Shown: positions 1 through 6,025 of the stretch, one piece after another
Layout: the number at the start of each line of letters is the position of its first letter
Position numbering within the stretch: position 1 is the stretch's first letter
From: Prado023 sp039812125
GTDB taxonomy: Bacteria > Actinomycetota > Actinomycetes > S36-B12 > CAIYMF01
Length of the DNA stretch: 8,354 nt
Reading direction: 5' to 3'
NCBI GenBank assembly: GCA_039812125.1
Contig: JBDHZV010000123.1
Span: 1-8,354, forward strand
Made by a program: the position numbers and the translations under genes
Notes under the pieces: model-generated
Told to the model about the DNA's origin: nothing
Database searches by the model: none
Seen by the model: the letters and a program-made list of their open reading frames with translations, nothing else

Positions 1-1324
1 GGTCCTCCAGGAGCTCGGTGACGAGGGCGGCGATCGGCGAGCGCTCACTGCGCGTGAGCGTCACATGGGCGAACAGGGGGTGCCCCTTGAGCTTCTCCAC
101 CACCGCGGCGACCCCGTCGTAGCGGCCCACACGCAGGTTGTCCCGTTGGCCGACGTCGTGGGTGAGCACCACCCGGGAGTCGCGCCCGATCCGCGACAGC
201 ACGGTCAGCAGGACGTTGCGCTCCAGCGACTGGGCCTCGTCGACGATCACGAACGCGTCGTGCAGGGATCGGCCCCGGATGTGGGTCAGCGGCAGCACCT
301 CGAGCATCCCGCGGTCGAGGATCTCGTCGACGACCTCGCTGGTGGTCAGCGCGCCGAGGGTGTCGAACACCGCCTGGCCCCAGGGCGACATCTTCTCGTG
401 CTCGCTGCCGGGCAGGTAGCCCAGCTCCTGGCCGCCCACCGCGTACAGCGGGCGGAACACCATCACCTTGCGGTGCTGGCGCCGCTCCATCACCGCCTCC
501 AGCCCCGCGCACAGGGCCAGCGCGCTCTTGCCGGTGCCCGCGCGCCCGCCGAGGCTGACGATGCCCACCTCCGGGTCGAGCAGCAGGTCCAGCGCGATGC
601 GCTGCTCCGCGGAGCGCCCGTGCAGTCCGAACGCCTCGCGGTCACCACGGACCAGCCGCAGCCGCTTGTCGGCGGTCACCCGCGCCAGCGCCGAGCCCCG
701 CTCGGAGACCAGCACCACGCCGGTGTGGCAGGGCAGGTCCCGGGCCGCGTCGCAGTCGATGCGCTCCTCGTCGTAGAGCGCGTCGACCACGCTGCCGGCG
801 ACCTCGACCTCCTCGATCCCGGTCCACCCGGTGGAGACGACCAGCTCGGCCCGGTACTCCTCGGCGGGGAGGCCGAGCGTGGACGCCTTCACCCGCAGCG
901 GGAGGTCCTTGCTGACCACGACCACGTCGCGGCCCTCCGCGGCCAGGTTGCGCGCCACCGCCAGGATGCGGGTGTCGTTGTCACCCAGCTGCATGCCGGC
1001 GGGCAACCGGGACAGGTCGGAGTGGTTGAGCTCGACGCGCAGGGTGCCGCCCTGGTCGTTGAGCGGGATGCGCTCGTCGAGTCGGCCGTGCTCGATCCGG
1101 AAGTCGTCGAGCAGGCGCAGGGCCTGGCGTGCGAAGTAGCCCAGCTCCGGGTGGGTCCGCTTGGCCTCGAGCTCGATCACGACGACGAGCGGGATGACGA
1201 CCTCGTGCTCGTCGAAGCGGTAGACAGCGCGGGGGTCGGACAGCAGGACCGAGGTGTCGAGCACGTAGCTGCGACGCCCCTCTCCGCGCGCTCGGGTGGA
1301 ACGGGGCTTGGTCGCAGTCGGCAC
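1..1324 (-). CDS. phoH2: PIN-PhoH family protein (PhoH2), 3' end cut by window
   Basis: This is a fusion of an N-terminal PIN ribonuclease domain and a C-terminal PhoH ATPase. The PIN domain (about residues 18-150) opens with SYVLDTSVLLSDP (D23) and carries the acidic GDNDTRIL motif (D115, D117). The PhoH domain has a Walker A, GRAGTGKS, at 260-267 and a Walker B, VIVDEAQS, at 359-366, followed by TRIGRDS-like and THDVGQRDN-like C-terminal motifs. In mycobacteria, proteins of this build act as ATP-dependent RNA helicases with RNase activity in the cytoplasm; the same role here is inferred. The GTG start follows GGGAGG by 5 bases and no in-frame alternative has a comparable site. 441 codons are visible and the family is usually about 430-440 residues, so only the last few codons and the stop are missing. 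In mycobacteria a small gene, phoAT, overlaps the start of phoH2. I see no such partner here: the upstream gap is 119 bases and no stop codon overlaps this start. Confidence 0.93.
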   Translation of the reverse strand, partial: MPTATKPRSTRARGEGRRSYVLDTSVLLSDPRAVYRFDEHEVVIPLVVVIELEAKRTHPELGYFARQALRLLDDFRIEHGRLDERIPLNDQGGTLRVELNHSDLSRLPAGMQLGDNDTRILAVARNLAAEGRDVVVVSKDLPLRVKASTLGLPAEEYRAELVVSTGWTGIEEVEVAGSVVDALYDEERIDCDAARDLPCHTGVVLVSERGSALARVTADKRLRLVRGDREAFGLHGRSAEQRIALDLLLDPEVGIVSLGGRAGTGKSALALCAGLEAVMERRQHRKVMVFRPLYAVGGQELGYLPGSEHEKMSPWGQAVFDTLGALTTSEVVDEILDRGMLEVLPLTHIRGRSLHDAFVIVDEAQSLERNVLLTVLSRIGRDSRVVLTHDVGQRDNLRVGRYDGVAAVVEKLKGHPLFAHVTLTRSERSPIAALVTELLED

Positions 1325-1329
1325 GCACG

Positions 1330-1335
1330 CCTCCC
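1330..1335 (-). promoter_or_regulatory. Ribosome binding site of phoH2
   Basis: GGGAGG on the minus strand, 5 bases upstream of the GTG at 1324. It decides the phoH2 start, since the frame stays open upstream without a better-placed start codon. Confidence 0.7.
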
Positions 1336-1374
1336 AGGAGCTCGAGGCCGCTCGGGCGCGGCCCGATGCCCTCG

Positions 1375-1380
1375 AATGTA
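1375..1380 (-). promoter_or_regulatory. Candidate -10 element for phoH2
   Basis: TACATT on the minus strand fits the actinobacterial TAnnnT -10 element. It lies in the only AT-richer patch of the 119-base gap between the prenyltransferase and phoH2. Transcription would start near 1368, giving a leader of about 45 bases. No good -35 is visible at 16-18 bases. The rest of the gap (1381-1443) is very GC-rich with a weak 5-bp stem (1384-1388 with 1394-1398) and nothing else I can name. Confidence 0.35.
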
Positions 1381-1443
1381 GGGGCCCCGGGCAGGGGCTG
1401 CGCTGCGACACGCCGTGCGGGGGGTGCGGGGCGCGCGCGGGGC

Positions 1444-2205
1444 TCAGGAGCCGTACCGGCGCTCCCGGTTGGCGTAGTCGCGCAGCGCACGCAGGAAGTC
1501 GACCCGGCGGAAGTCCGGCCAGTACGCCTCGCAGAACCAGAACTCCGAGTGCGCGCTCTGCCACAGCAGGAACCCGGACAGCCGCTGCTCCCCCGACGTG
1601 CGGATCACCAGGTCCGGGTCGGGCTGGCCCTTGGTGTACAGGTGCGCGGCGATGTGCTCCACGTCGAGCACATCAGCGAGGTCATCCAGCGAGGTGCCCG
1701 CCGCGGCGTGCTCGCGCAGCAGCGCGCGCACGGCGTCGACCAGCTCCTGGCGACCGCCGTAGCCCACGGCGACGTTGACGACCATCCCGTCGACGGCGCT
1801 GGTGGCCATCTCGGCGACCTGCATCGCCTGTCGGGTCCGCACCGGGAGCCGCTCCATCGAGCCCACGTGCCGGATCCGCCACGTGCCGCTGGCAGCCAGC
1901 TTGGCCACGGCGTCCTCGATGATCCGCAGCAGCGGGTCGAGCTCCTCGACCGGGCGCATCAGGTTGTCCGTCGACAGCAGCCACAGGGTGACCACCTCGA
2001 CCCCGAGCTCGTCGCACCAGCCCAGGAACTCGGCGATCTTGGCGGCGCCGGCGCGGTGACCGGCGGCGCTGCTGGACCCCTGCTCCGAGGCCCACCGCCG
2101 GTTGCCGTCGAGGATGACCCCCACGTGGCGGGGCACCTCGCGGCTGGTCAGGTCATGGGCCAGGCGTCGCTCGTAGAGGCCGTAGACCAGGTCGTCCAGG
2201 CCCAT
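1444..2205 (-). CDS. Short-chain Z-isoprenyl diphosphate synthase (cis-prenyltransferase, Rv1086-like)
   Basis: A member of the UppS family that condenses isopentenyl diphosphate onto an allylic diphosphate in cis, supplying precursors for the polyprenyl phosphate carriers of the cell wall. The protein has 253 residues, the usual size. Family motifs are intact: HVGVILDGNRRWA with catalytic D33, GHRAGAAK at 49-56, LWLLSTDN at 74-81, NVAVGYGGR at 144-152, and the diphosphate-binding DLVIRTSGEQRLSGF (R202, R208, S210), then E221. The N-terminal GLYERRLAHDL and the LL in place of the usual aromatic/FS residues resemble the mycobacterial Z-farnesyl diphosphate synthase Rv1086 more than the long-chain decaprenyl enzyme. 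I infer a short product, but sequence alone cannot settle chain length. STDN replaces the common STEN. Start: ATG with GGGAGG (2212-2217) 6 bases upstream. It follows trhA by 52 bases. Confidence 0.92.
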   Translation of the reverse strand: MGLDDLVYGLYERRLAHDLTSREVPRHVGVILDGNRRWASEQGSSSAAGHRAGAAKIAEFLGWCDELGVEVVTLWLLSTDNLMRPVEELDPLLRIIEDAVAKLAASGTWRIRHVGSMERLPVRTRQAMQVAEMATSAVDGMVVNVAVGYGGRQELVDAVRALLREHAAAGTSLDDLADVLDVEHIAAHLYTKGQPDPDLVIRTSGEQRLSGFLLWQSAHSEFWFCEAYWPDFRRVDFLRALRDYANRERRYGS

Positions 2206-2225
2206 GCGCCGCCTCCCACGCCCGG

Positions 2226-2244
2226 GCCACCGGACCTCGGTGGC
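2226..2244 (-). terminator. GC hairpin between trhA and the prenyltransferase gene
   Basis: A perfect 7-bp inverted repeat (GCCACCG with CGGTGGC) and a 5-base loop, 13 bases past the trhA stop and just upstream of the next gene's ribosome binding site. There is no U tract, as is common for actinobacterial terminators. It may terminate or attenuate read-through, or set an RNA processing boundary. Confidence 0.35.
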
Positions 2245-2257
2245 GCCGCGAGCGAGG

Positions 2258-2944
2258 TTATCGCACGGCCGCGACGACCAGGGCGGCGGCGACGTAGTGG
2301 CTCAGCCACCCCCCGAGGGTGAACGAGTGGAAGACCTCGTGGAACCCGAACCACCGTGGCCACGGGTTGGGCCACTTCGTCGCGAACACGCCCGCGCCGA
2401 GGGTGTAGAGCACCCCGCCGAGCACGACCAGCCCGACCACCCAGACGTGCAGTCCCGACGTCAGGGCGGCCGAGTCGAGGAAGTGCGGCAGGTACATCGC
2501 CGACACCCACCCGAGGGCCAGGTACAGCGGCACGAACAGCCACTTGGGGGCCCGGACCCAGGTCAGCCGCACGAGGGCCCCGCCGACCGCGCCCAGCCAC
2601 AGCACGGCCAGCAGCGTCCGGGCCGGCCCGGGCTCGAGCATCGCCACCGCGAACGGCGTCGCGCTGCCGGCGATGACCAGGAAGATGTTCGCGTGGTCCC
2701 AGCGCTGCAGCAGGGCGGTCACCGCGGGGGAGAACCGGCCGCGGTGGTACACCGCGGAGGTGGTGAACAGCAGCACGGTGGTCAGCGCGAACAGCACAGC
2801 CGCCCACCGCAGCGACGCCGGCGCCAGGACCGCGAGCACGATCGTCGCGATGCCCGCCAGGGGGGCGGCGACCAGGTGGAGCCATCCCCGCAGGACCGGT
2901 CGCGCGGCACGGCACTGATCGAGGATCTCGTCGCGGCGGGCCAC
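2258..2944 (-). CDS. trhA: Hemolysin III / PAQR family membrane protein TrhA
   Basis: A 228-residue integral membrane protein with about seven hydrophobic segments (near 22-41, 46-66, 86-103, 110-129, 135-153, 165-187 and 213-227). It carries the metal-site signature of the PAQR/CREST superfamily: SAVYH (S63, H67), D83 in WDHANIF, and HEVFH (H202, H206). Family members are named after Bacillus cereus hemolysin III; bacterial TrhA proteins are linked to membrane lipid and energy homeostasis, and hydrolase activity is suspected from the zinc site. True haemolysis should not be assumed. The GTG start begins MARRDEIL and leads into the conserved RGWLHLVA segment. No Shine-Dalgarno sequence precedes it, but a promoter-like pair places the transcription start at or next to the GTG, so the message may be leaderless. 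It lies 47 bases downstream of xth. In M. tuberculosis the homologue (Rv1085c) also adjoins Rv1086. Confidence 0.93.
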   Translation of the reverse strand: MARRDEILDQCRAARPVLRGWLHLVAAPLAGIATIVLAVLAPASLRWAAVLFALTTVLLFTTSAVYHRGRFSPAVTALLQRWDHANIFLVIAGSATPFAVAMLEPGPARTLLAVLWLGAVGGALVRLTWVRAPKWLFVPLYLALGWVSAMYLPHFLDSAALTSGLHVWVVGLVVLGGVLYTLGAGVFATKWPNPWPRWFGFHEVFHSFTLGGWLSHYVAAALVVAAVR

Positions 2945-2949
2945 ACACG

Positions 2950-2979
2950 ACGGTAACCCCGTACCGCCCTGCCGGGCAA
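2950..2979 (-). promoter_or_regulatory. Candidate promoter of trhA (leaderless)
   Basis: TTGCCC (2974-2979, four of six matches to TTGACA), an 18-base spacer, and TACCGT (2950-2955, TAnnnT). Five bases separate the -10 from the GTG at 2944, so transcription would begin at or beside the start codon. The -35 overlaps the hairpin behind xth, which lowers confidence. Confidence 0.4.
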
Positions 2980-2988
2980 TCCTGCCCG
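2973..2988 (-). terminator. Small hairpin behind xth
   Basis: A perfect 6-bp inverted repeat (CGGGCA with TGCCCG) with a 4-base loop, starting 3 bases past the xth stop. No U tract follows. It is a plausible weak terminator for xth. Confidence 0.35.
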
Positions 2989-2991
2989 CCG

Positions 2992-3798
2992 CTACGACAG
3001 GTCGACGTCGACCACGACCGGGGCGTGGTCGCTGGGAGCGGGGGTGCCCCGCACCCCGGGCTTGCGGGCGTCCCGGTCGACGACAGCGGAGCGGACCCGC
3101 CCGGCCAGCGCCCGGTTGGCCAGCACGAGGTCGATGCGCATCCCCCAGCCCTTGTGGAACGCGCCCGCCCGGTAGTCCCAGTAGGTGTACGGGTGCGGTC
3201 CCTTGGCGATCGTGGGCACGACGTCGACCAGGCCCTGGTCACGCAGCCGGGCGATGGCCTCGCGCTCCTCGGGGGTGACGTGGGTGCTGTCGGCGAAGGC
3301 GGCGATGTCCCACACGTCGTCGTCGGCCGGGGCGACGTTGAAGTCGCCCATGACGGCGAACGGCACCGGCCCGACCGACACCGGCGCCAGGTGCTCGGCC
3401 AGGGCGGCCAGCCACTCGAGCTTGTACCCGAAGTGCGGGTCCAGCGGGGTGCGCCCGTTGGGGACGTAGACGCAGGCGACCCGCACTCCGTCGCAGGTGG
3501 CGGCCAGGTAGCGCGCCTCGGGGGGGTCGGTCGGCACGGGGAACCCCGGCGCGCCCGGCAGGTCCGACTCGACCTCGGCGATGCCCACCCGGGACAGCAC
3601 GGCCACGCCGTTCCAGCGGCCCTGGCCGCGGTGCACCGCCGCGTAGCCCAGGGCGCCGACCTCGGCGTGCGGGAACGCGTCCTGGGCGATCTTGGTCTCC
3701 TGCAGCACGACGACGTCGGGCTGGGCAGTCGCCAGCCATCCGAGCAGCCGGGGCAGCCGGGCCGGCAGGGAGTTCACGTTCCAGGTCGCGATGCGCAC
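2992..3798 (-). CDS. xth: Exodeoxyribonuclease III / AP endonuclease
   Basis: A magnesium-dependent endonuclease/exonuclease/phosphatase-fold enzyme that incises DNA at abasic sites and trims 3' blocked ends in base excision repair. All signature residues are visible in 268 residues, the normal length: WNVNSLPARL (N7), LQETK (E34), RWNGVAVLSR, YVPNGR (Y111, N114), GDFNVAP (D152, N154), YTYWDYRAGAFHKGWGMRID (D223), and the C-terminal SDHAP (D257, H258). The GTG start gives MRIATWNVNS, the typical first residues of the family, leaving no room for an earlier start. No Shine-Dalgarno sequence is seen; CAGAAT ends 6 bases before the GTG, so the mRNA may be leaderless. The gene lies between the SURF1 operon (46-base gap) and trhA (47-base gap), with nothing tying its function to either. 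Confidence 0.95.
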   Translation of the reverse strand: MRIATWNVNSLPARLPRLLGWLATAQPDVVVLQETKIAQDAFPHAEVGALGYAAVHRGQGRWNGVAVLSRVGIAEVESDLPGAPGFPVPTDPPEARYLAATCDGVRVACVYVPNGRTPLDPHFGYKLEWLAALAEHLAPVSVGPVPFAVMGDFNVAPADDDVWDIAAFADSTHVTPEEREAIARLRDQGLVDVVPTIAKGPHPYTYWDYRAGAFHKGWGMRIDLVLANRALAGRVRSAVVDRDARKPGVRGTPAPSDHAPVVVDVDLS

Positions 3799-3804
3799 CA
3801 GAGG

Positions 3805-3810
3805 ATTCTG
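3805..3810 (-). promoter_or_regulatory. Candidate -10 element of xth (leaderless)
   Basis: CAGAAT on the minus strand differs from TAnnnT only in the first base and sits 6 bases before the xth GTG, the spacing expected for a leaderless start. No convincing -35 is seen at 17-18 bases. Confidence 0.35.
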
Positions 3811-3812
3811 GC

Positions 3813-3830
3813 ACCCCGGGCCACCGGGGC
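3813..3830 (-). terminator. GC hairpin at the end of the SURF1 operon
   Basis: A 7-bp stem (GCCCCGG with CCGGGGT, outer pair G-U) and a 4-base loop, 14 bases beyond the stop of the FGG-repeat gene and just upstream of xth. No U tract. It is the best candidate for ending the four-gene operon, though a terminator so close to xth would sit within the xth promoter. Confidence 0.4.
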
Positions 3831-3844
3831 CGATCGCGCGCGGC

Positions 3845-4561
3845 TCAGGGCAGGGCGGGGCGACCGCCCCCGTCGACCCCCCGGCGCTTGCGCCGGGGCT
3901 TGCGCTTGACCTCGACCCCGCCGAACAGGGCCCCGCCCTTGACCCGCAGGACCGGTGCGCCCGGCTCCCCGGGGCCCTCCGCCTTCTGGTCGAAGCCGCC
4001 GAAGATCCCGATGCCGTCCACGTGCACGGTCAACCCCTCGGGGACCGTGATCTCGACCCCACCGAAGATGGCACCGGTGATGAACTCGGTCTCCAGCTCG
4101 GCGAACCGCGCCTCGGTGAGGTCGAGCTCGACCCCACCGAACATGGCGAACGCGGTCAGCTGGGCGGGCACCACCCACTCGCCCTTGCGGGTCGCCCCGC
4201 CGAAGATCGCCACCACGGTCGAGGAGCTGCCCGAGGTCGCCGACGGCGACAGCCAGGGCGTGGTCGCCCCGCCGGTTGCCGGGGCGGCGGGGACGGCGAC
4301 CCCGGTCAGGGGTGCCAGCGCGGCAGCGGCCACCGCTGGCGGAAGGCCCTCCAGGACCGGGACGAGGTCGGCCACGGTGCGGGCCCCCATGGTCACGGTC
4401 AGCCGGTCCTCGTACTCGTCGCGGGTCAACCGGCCCTCGGCGAAGGCGTCACCGATCACGTCGGCGAACCGGTTGCGGTCGGCGTCGGAGACCAGGACCC
4501 GGGCCGCAGCGCCGAGCGGGCCCTCGAGATCCCCGCCGCGCGGGACGTCGGGCACGCTCAT
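3845..4561 (-). CDS. DUF1707 protein with five C-terminal FGG repeats (LiaF C-terminal-like)
   Basis: 238 residues in two parts. Residues 21-74 form a DUF1707 domain: RVLVSDADRNRFADVIGDAF, then EGRLTRDEYEDRL and ARTVADLVPVLEGLP. DUF1707 is a short helical domain of unknown function, common at the N-termini of actinobacterial proteins. A Pro/Ala/Ser linker (75-113) follows. Residues 116-218 carry five [IML]FGG strand turns at F120, F141, F166, F187 and F213, with VEL/VEI/VEV strands between them, resembling the LiaF/DUF2154 C-terminal fold of cell-envelope stress proteins. A basic stretch, KRKPRRKRR (219-227), precedes a Gly-rich end. No membrane segment or signal peptide is seen, so it is probably cytoplasmic, possibly touching the membrane through the basic tail (inference). 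Start: ATG overlapping the DUF3817 stop as ATGA, with AGGAGG (4569-4574) 7 bases upstream. The open frame extends to 4837 without a supporting site. Confidence 0.88.
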   Translation of the reverse strand: MSVPDVPRGGDLEGPLGAAARVLVSDADRNRFADVIGDAFAEGRLTRDEYEDRLTVTMGARTVADLVPVLEGLPPAVAAAALAPLTGVAVPAAPATGGATTPWLSPSATSGSSSTVVAIFGGATRKGEWVVPAQLTAFAMFGGVELDLTEARFAELETEFITGAIFGGVEITVPEGLTVHVDGIGIFGGFDQKAEGPGEPGAPVLRVKGGALFGGVEVKRKPRRKRRGVDGGGRPALP

Positions 4562-4905
4562 CGGCGGGCCTCCTGGCGGACCAGCTCGTGGGTGATGCGT
4601 CGTTCCAGCACGAACGACATGAACGGGATCGTCCCACCCAGGCCGACCAGCACGGTGCGACCGGGGGTCCAGCGGGCCCGGATGGCCAGGTCGATGACCG
4701 TGACCAGGTAGATCATGAACAGCACACCGTGCGCCTGCCAGCCCAGGGCGTACCAGAGGGACTCGCCATTGCCGAGCAGGTACTTCCAGGTCAGCCCGAC
4801 GACGGTCATGAACGCCAGCACCGCCCCCACGACCCACGCTGCGATGCGGAACCGGGTGAACGCCGCCGAGTGCAGGACGCTGGCGGCCCCAACGTCAGTG
4901 CTCAT
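4558..4905 (-). CDS. DUF3817 domain membrane protein
   Basis: A 115-residue protein with three predicted membrane segments (about 20-40, 56-73 and 82-100). The DUF3817 pattern is present: an opening FRIAAWVVG, Trp-Lys-Tyr after the first segment, QAHGVLFMIYL (H59, G60), and GTIPFMSFVLERR near the end. Function is unknown; the family is found as small integral membrane proteins in actinobacteria and some other bacteria, and a role beside oxidase assembly is only suggested by the neighbour. The start at 4905 is chosen because GGGGAG (4914-4919) lies 8 bases upstream. An ATG 12 codons earlier (4941) would lie deeper in the SURF1 gene and add a non-conserved MNSTDPPWGAAH. It overlaps the SURF1 stop by 11 bases and the next gene by 4 bases, so translation is probably coupled. 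Confidence 0.87.
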   Translation of the reverse strand: MSTDVGAASVLHSAAFTRFRIAAWVVGAVLAFMTVVGLTWKYLLGNGESLWYALGWQAHGVLFMIYLVTVIDLAIRARWTPGRTVLVGLGGTIPFMSFVLERRITHELVRQEARR

Positions 4906-5635
4906 GTGTGCTGCTCCCCAGGGTGGATCGGTCGAGTTCACGGCGGAAGCGGTTCCAGAAGAACACGGCGAAGGCGGCGAACACGACCCACTGGGCCGCG
5001 TAGGCCGCGTTGCGCCAGTTCAGGCCCACCTCGGCTCCGGGCAATTCTGTCACCTCCAACGGCATCGGCTGCTGCGAGCCCGCGGGATCCATCGCCAGCA
5101 GGGCGAACCACCCGGAGCGCACCGGGTACCCGGCGACCCGGGACAGCGCCCCGGTGTCCACCACCGGGATGGTGGGGGGCTGGCCCGCGGGGACGGTGGG
5201 GTCCGCGGAGCGGGAGTCGGCCACGAGGACCGCCTCCACCGCCACCGGGCCGTCGGGGGGCGCCGCGGGGGCACTGCCGTGGGGCACCCAGCCCCGCACG
5301 ACGCCGACAGCGGTGGCGGCCTGGCCCTGCTCGTCGGGCAGCAGGGGGGTGAGCACCCACGCCCCCGGCTGGCCGTCCCGGGACCGGGGGGCGACGAGCA
5401 CCTCGTGATCGGGGTCGAACCGGCCGGTGAGCAGCACCCGCATGCCGGCGAAGCTGGTGCGCGGGTCGAGGTCGGCCAGCGCGACGGCCGGCACGTCGGG
5501 AACGGCGTCGGCCTCGGTGCGGTGGGCCCGCTGCCACTGCCACCAGCCCGCCAGCAGGCAGACCACGACCGCCACGACGGTCAGAACGTGGAAGGCGAGG
5601 CGGCGGGGGTCCACCCGGGGGCCAGGCGCGGGCAT
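4895..5635 (-). CDS. SURF1 family cytochrome c oxidase assembly protein
   Basis: SURF1/Shy1 proteins sit in the cytoplasmic membrane and help insert haem a into subunit I of aa3-type cytochrome c oxidase. This 246-residue protein has the family layout: an N-terminal membrane segment (about 15-32) ending in the Trp-rich GWWQWQR, a large extracytoplasmic part with TGRFD (70-74), a GAWVLTPLLP strand (91-100) and VVRGWVP (112-118), and a second membrane segment (about 211-228) led by NWRNAAYAAQW (206-216) and closed by NRFRRE. Start: ATG joined to the upstream stop as TGATG. A purine-rich GGAGGG lies 15 bases before the ATG, too far for a good site, so translation likely depends on coupling. It belongs to the 5976-3845 operon. 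No haem synthase or oxidase subunit gene is in the window. Confidence 0.92.
   Translation of the reverse strand: MPAPGPRVDPRRLAFHVLTVVAVVVCLLAGWWQWQRAHRTEADAVPDVPAVALADLDPRTSFAGMRVLLTGRFDPDHEVLVAPRSRDGQPGAWVLTPLLPDEQGQAATAVGVVRGWVPHGSAPAAPPDGPVAVEAVLVADSRSADPTVPAGQPPTIPVVDTGALSRVAGYPVRSGWFALLAMDPAGSQQPMPLEVTELPGAEVGLNWRNAAYAAQWVVFAAFAVFFWNRFRRELDRSTLGSSTHEH
4914..4919 (-). promoter_or_regulatory. Ribosome binding site deciding the DUF3817 gene start
   Basis: GGGGAG on the minus strand, 8 bases upstream of ATG 4905 and inside the downstream end of the SURF1 operon region. It favours the shorter DUF3817 protein over the ATG at 4941. Confidence 0.6.
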
Positions 5636-5976
5636 CAGGCCGGCCCGTCTCCCTCCGGGGTGGGGCCGGTGCCGGCGCCCGTTGGTCCCGGGTTCCCGCC
5701 GGCCACCGGGTCACCCGGCTCGGCAGGCGGCTCGGCCGCCGGACCGGCGTCCGGGACGGCAGCGCCGGCGGCCGGCTCGCCCCCGGGCCCACGGGCCAGC
5801 GGGGAGTCGTCCGGCAACGGGCCGTTGGCCACCCGGCGCAGGTGGCGCACCATCGAGACCAGCAGCAGGGCAGTGGCGAGGGCCACCACGGTGAAGACCA
5901 GACCGGACATCGGCACCGGGCGCTGCGTCGCCGGGTTGACCTCGTCGGCCACCAGACCCACCACGAACGCGTGCAT
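5635..5976 (-). CDS. Small single-pass membrane protein with Pro/Ala/Gly-rich tail (Rv1083-like position)
   Basis: 113 residues. A short N-terminal stretch (MHAFVVGLVADEVNP) leads to one clear membrane segment at about 24-42, then SMVRHLRRV (41-49), and a 60-residue tail dominated by Pro, Ala, Gly and acidic residues, probably disordered. The membrane segment followed by an SM-x-RHLR-V motif matches what I recall of the small protein that follows mca in many actinobacteria (Rv1083 in M. tuberculosis); function unknown. By the positive-inside rule the basic HLRR patch and tail should be cytoplasmic. Start: ATG with GGGAGG (5981-5986) 4 bases upstream. It is the first gene of the SURF1 operon, with its stop overlapping the SURF1 start by one base. 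It diverges from the DUF4307 gene across 49 bases. Confidence 0.78.
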   Translation of the reverse strand: MHAFVVGLVADEVNPATQRPVPMSGLVFTVVALATALLLVSMVRHLRRVANGPLPDDSPLARGPGGEPAAGAAVPDAGPAAEPPAEPGDPVAGGNPGPTGAGTGPTPEGDGPA

Positions 5977-6010
5977 CGAACCTCCCGGGGCGGACCGTCC
6001 TGCCGGGCAC

Positions 6011-6016
6011 TAGTCT
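6011..6016 (+). promoter_or_regulatory. Candidate -10 element of the DUF4307 gene (near-leaderless)
   Basis: TAGTCT fits TAnnnT and lies 9 bases before ATG 6026, putting transcription start within about 3 bases of the start codon. There is no Shine-Dalgarno sequence in that space. The element overlaps an ACTAGT palindrome (6009-6014) in the middle of the 49-base divergent region (5977-6025), which must also hold signals for the SURF1 operon. Confidence 0.4.
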
Positions 6017-6025
6017 CGCAGCATC

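Noticed and set aside
65..1381. A 438-codon open frame on the plus strand opposite phoH2
   Set aside because: It mirrors the real PIN-PhoH gene, is rich in Arg, Gly, Pro and His, and has no recognisable domain. Long antisense frames are expected at this GC content.
2148..3242. A 364-codon minus-strand frame spanning trhA, the gap and part of xth
   Set aside because: It crosses three well-supported genes in another frame and its translation is low-complexity Arg/Gly/Pro.
3885..3912. Repeated gcttgcgc-type motif on the plus strand
   Set aside because: It is the reverse complement of the Lys/Arg codons of the basic KRKPRRKRR tail, so the repetition is explained by coding.
4562..4837. N-terminal extension of the DUF1707-FGG protein
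   Set aside because: The extension is translated from inside the DUF3817 gene. ATG 4561 has a strong AGGAGG site and an ATGA overlap, and begins just before the DUF1707 domain.
4715..6013. A 432-codon plus-strand frame opposite the SURF1 operon
   Set aside because: The opposite strand encodes SURF1 and DUF3817 proteins with clear family motifs and overlapping ends; this frame has no such features.
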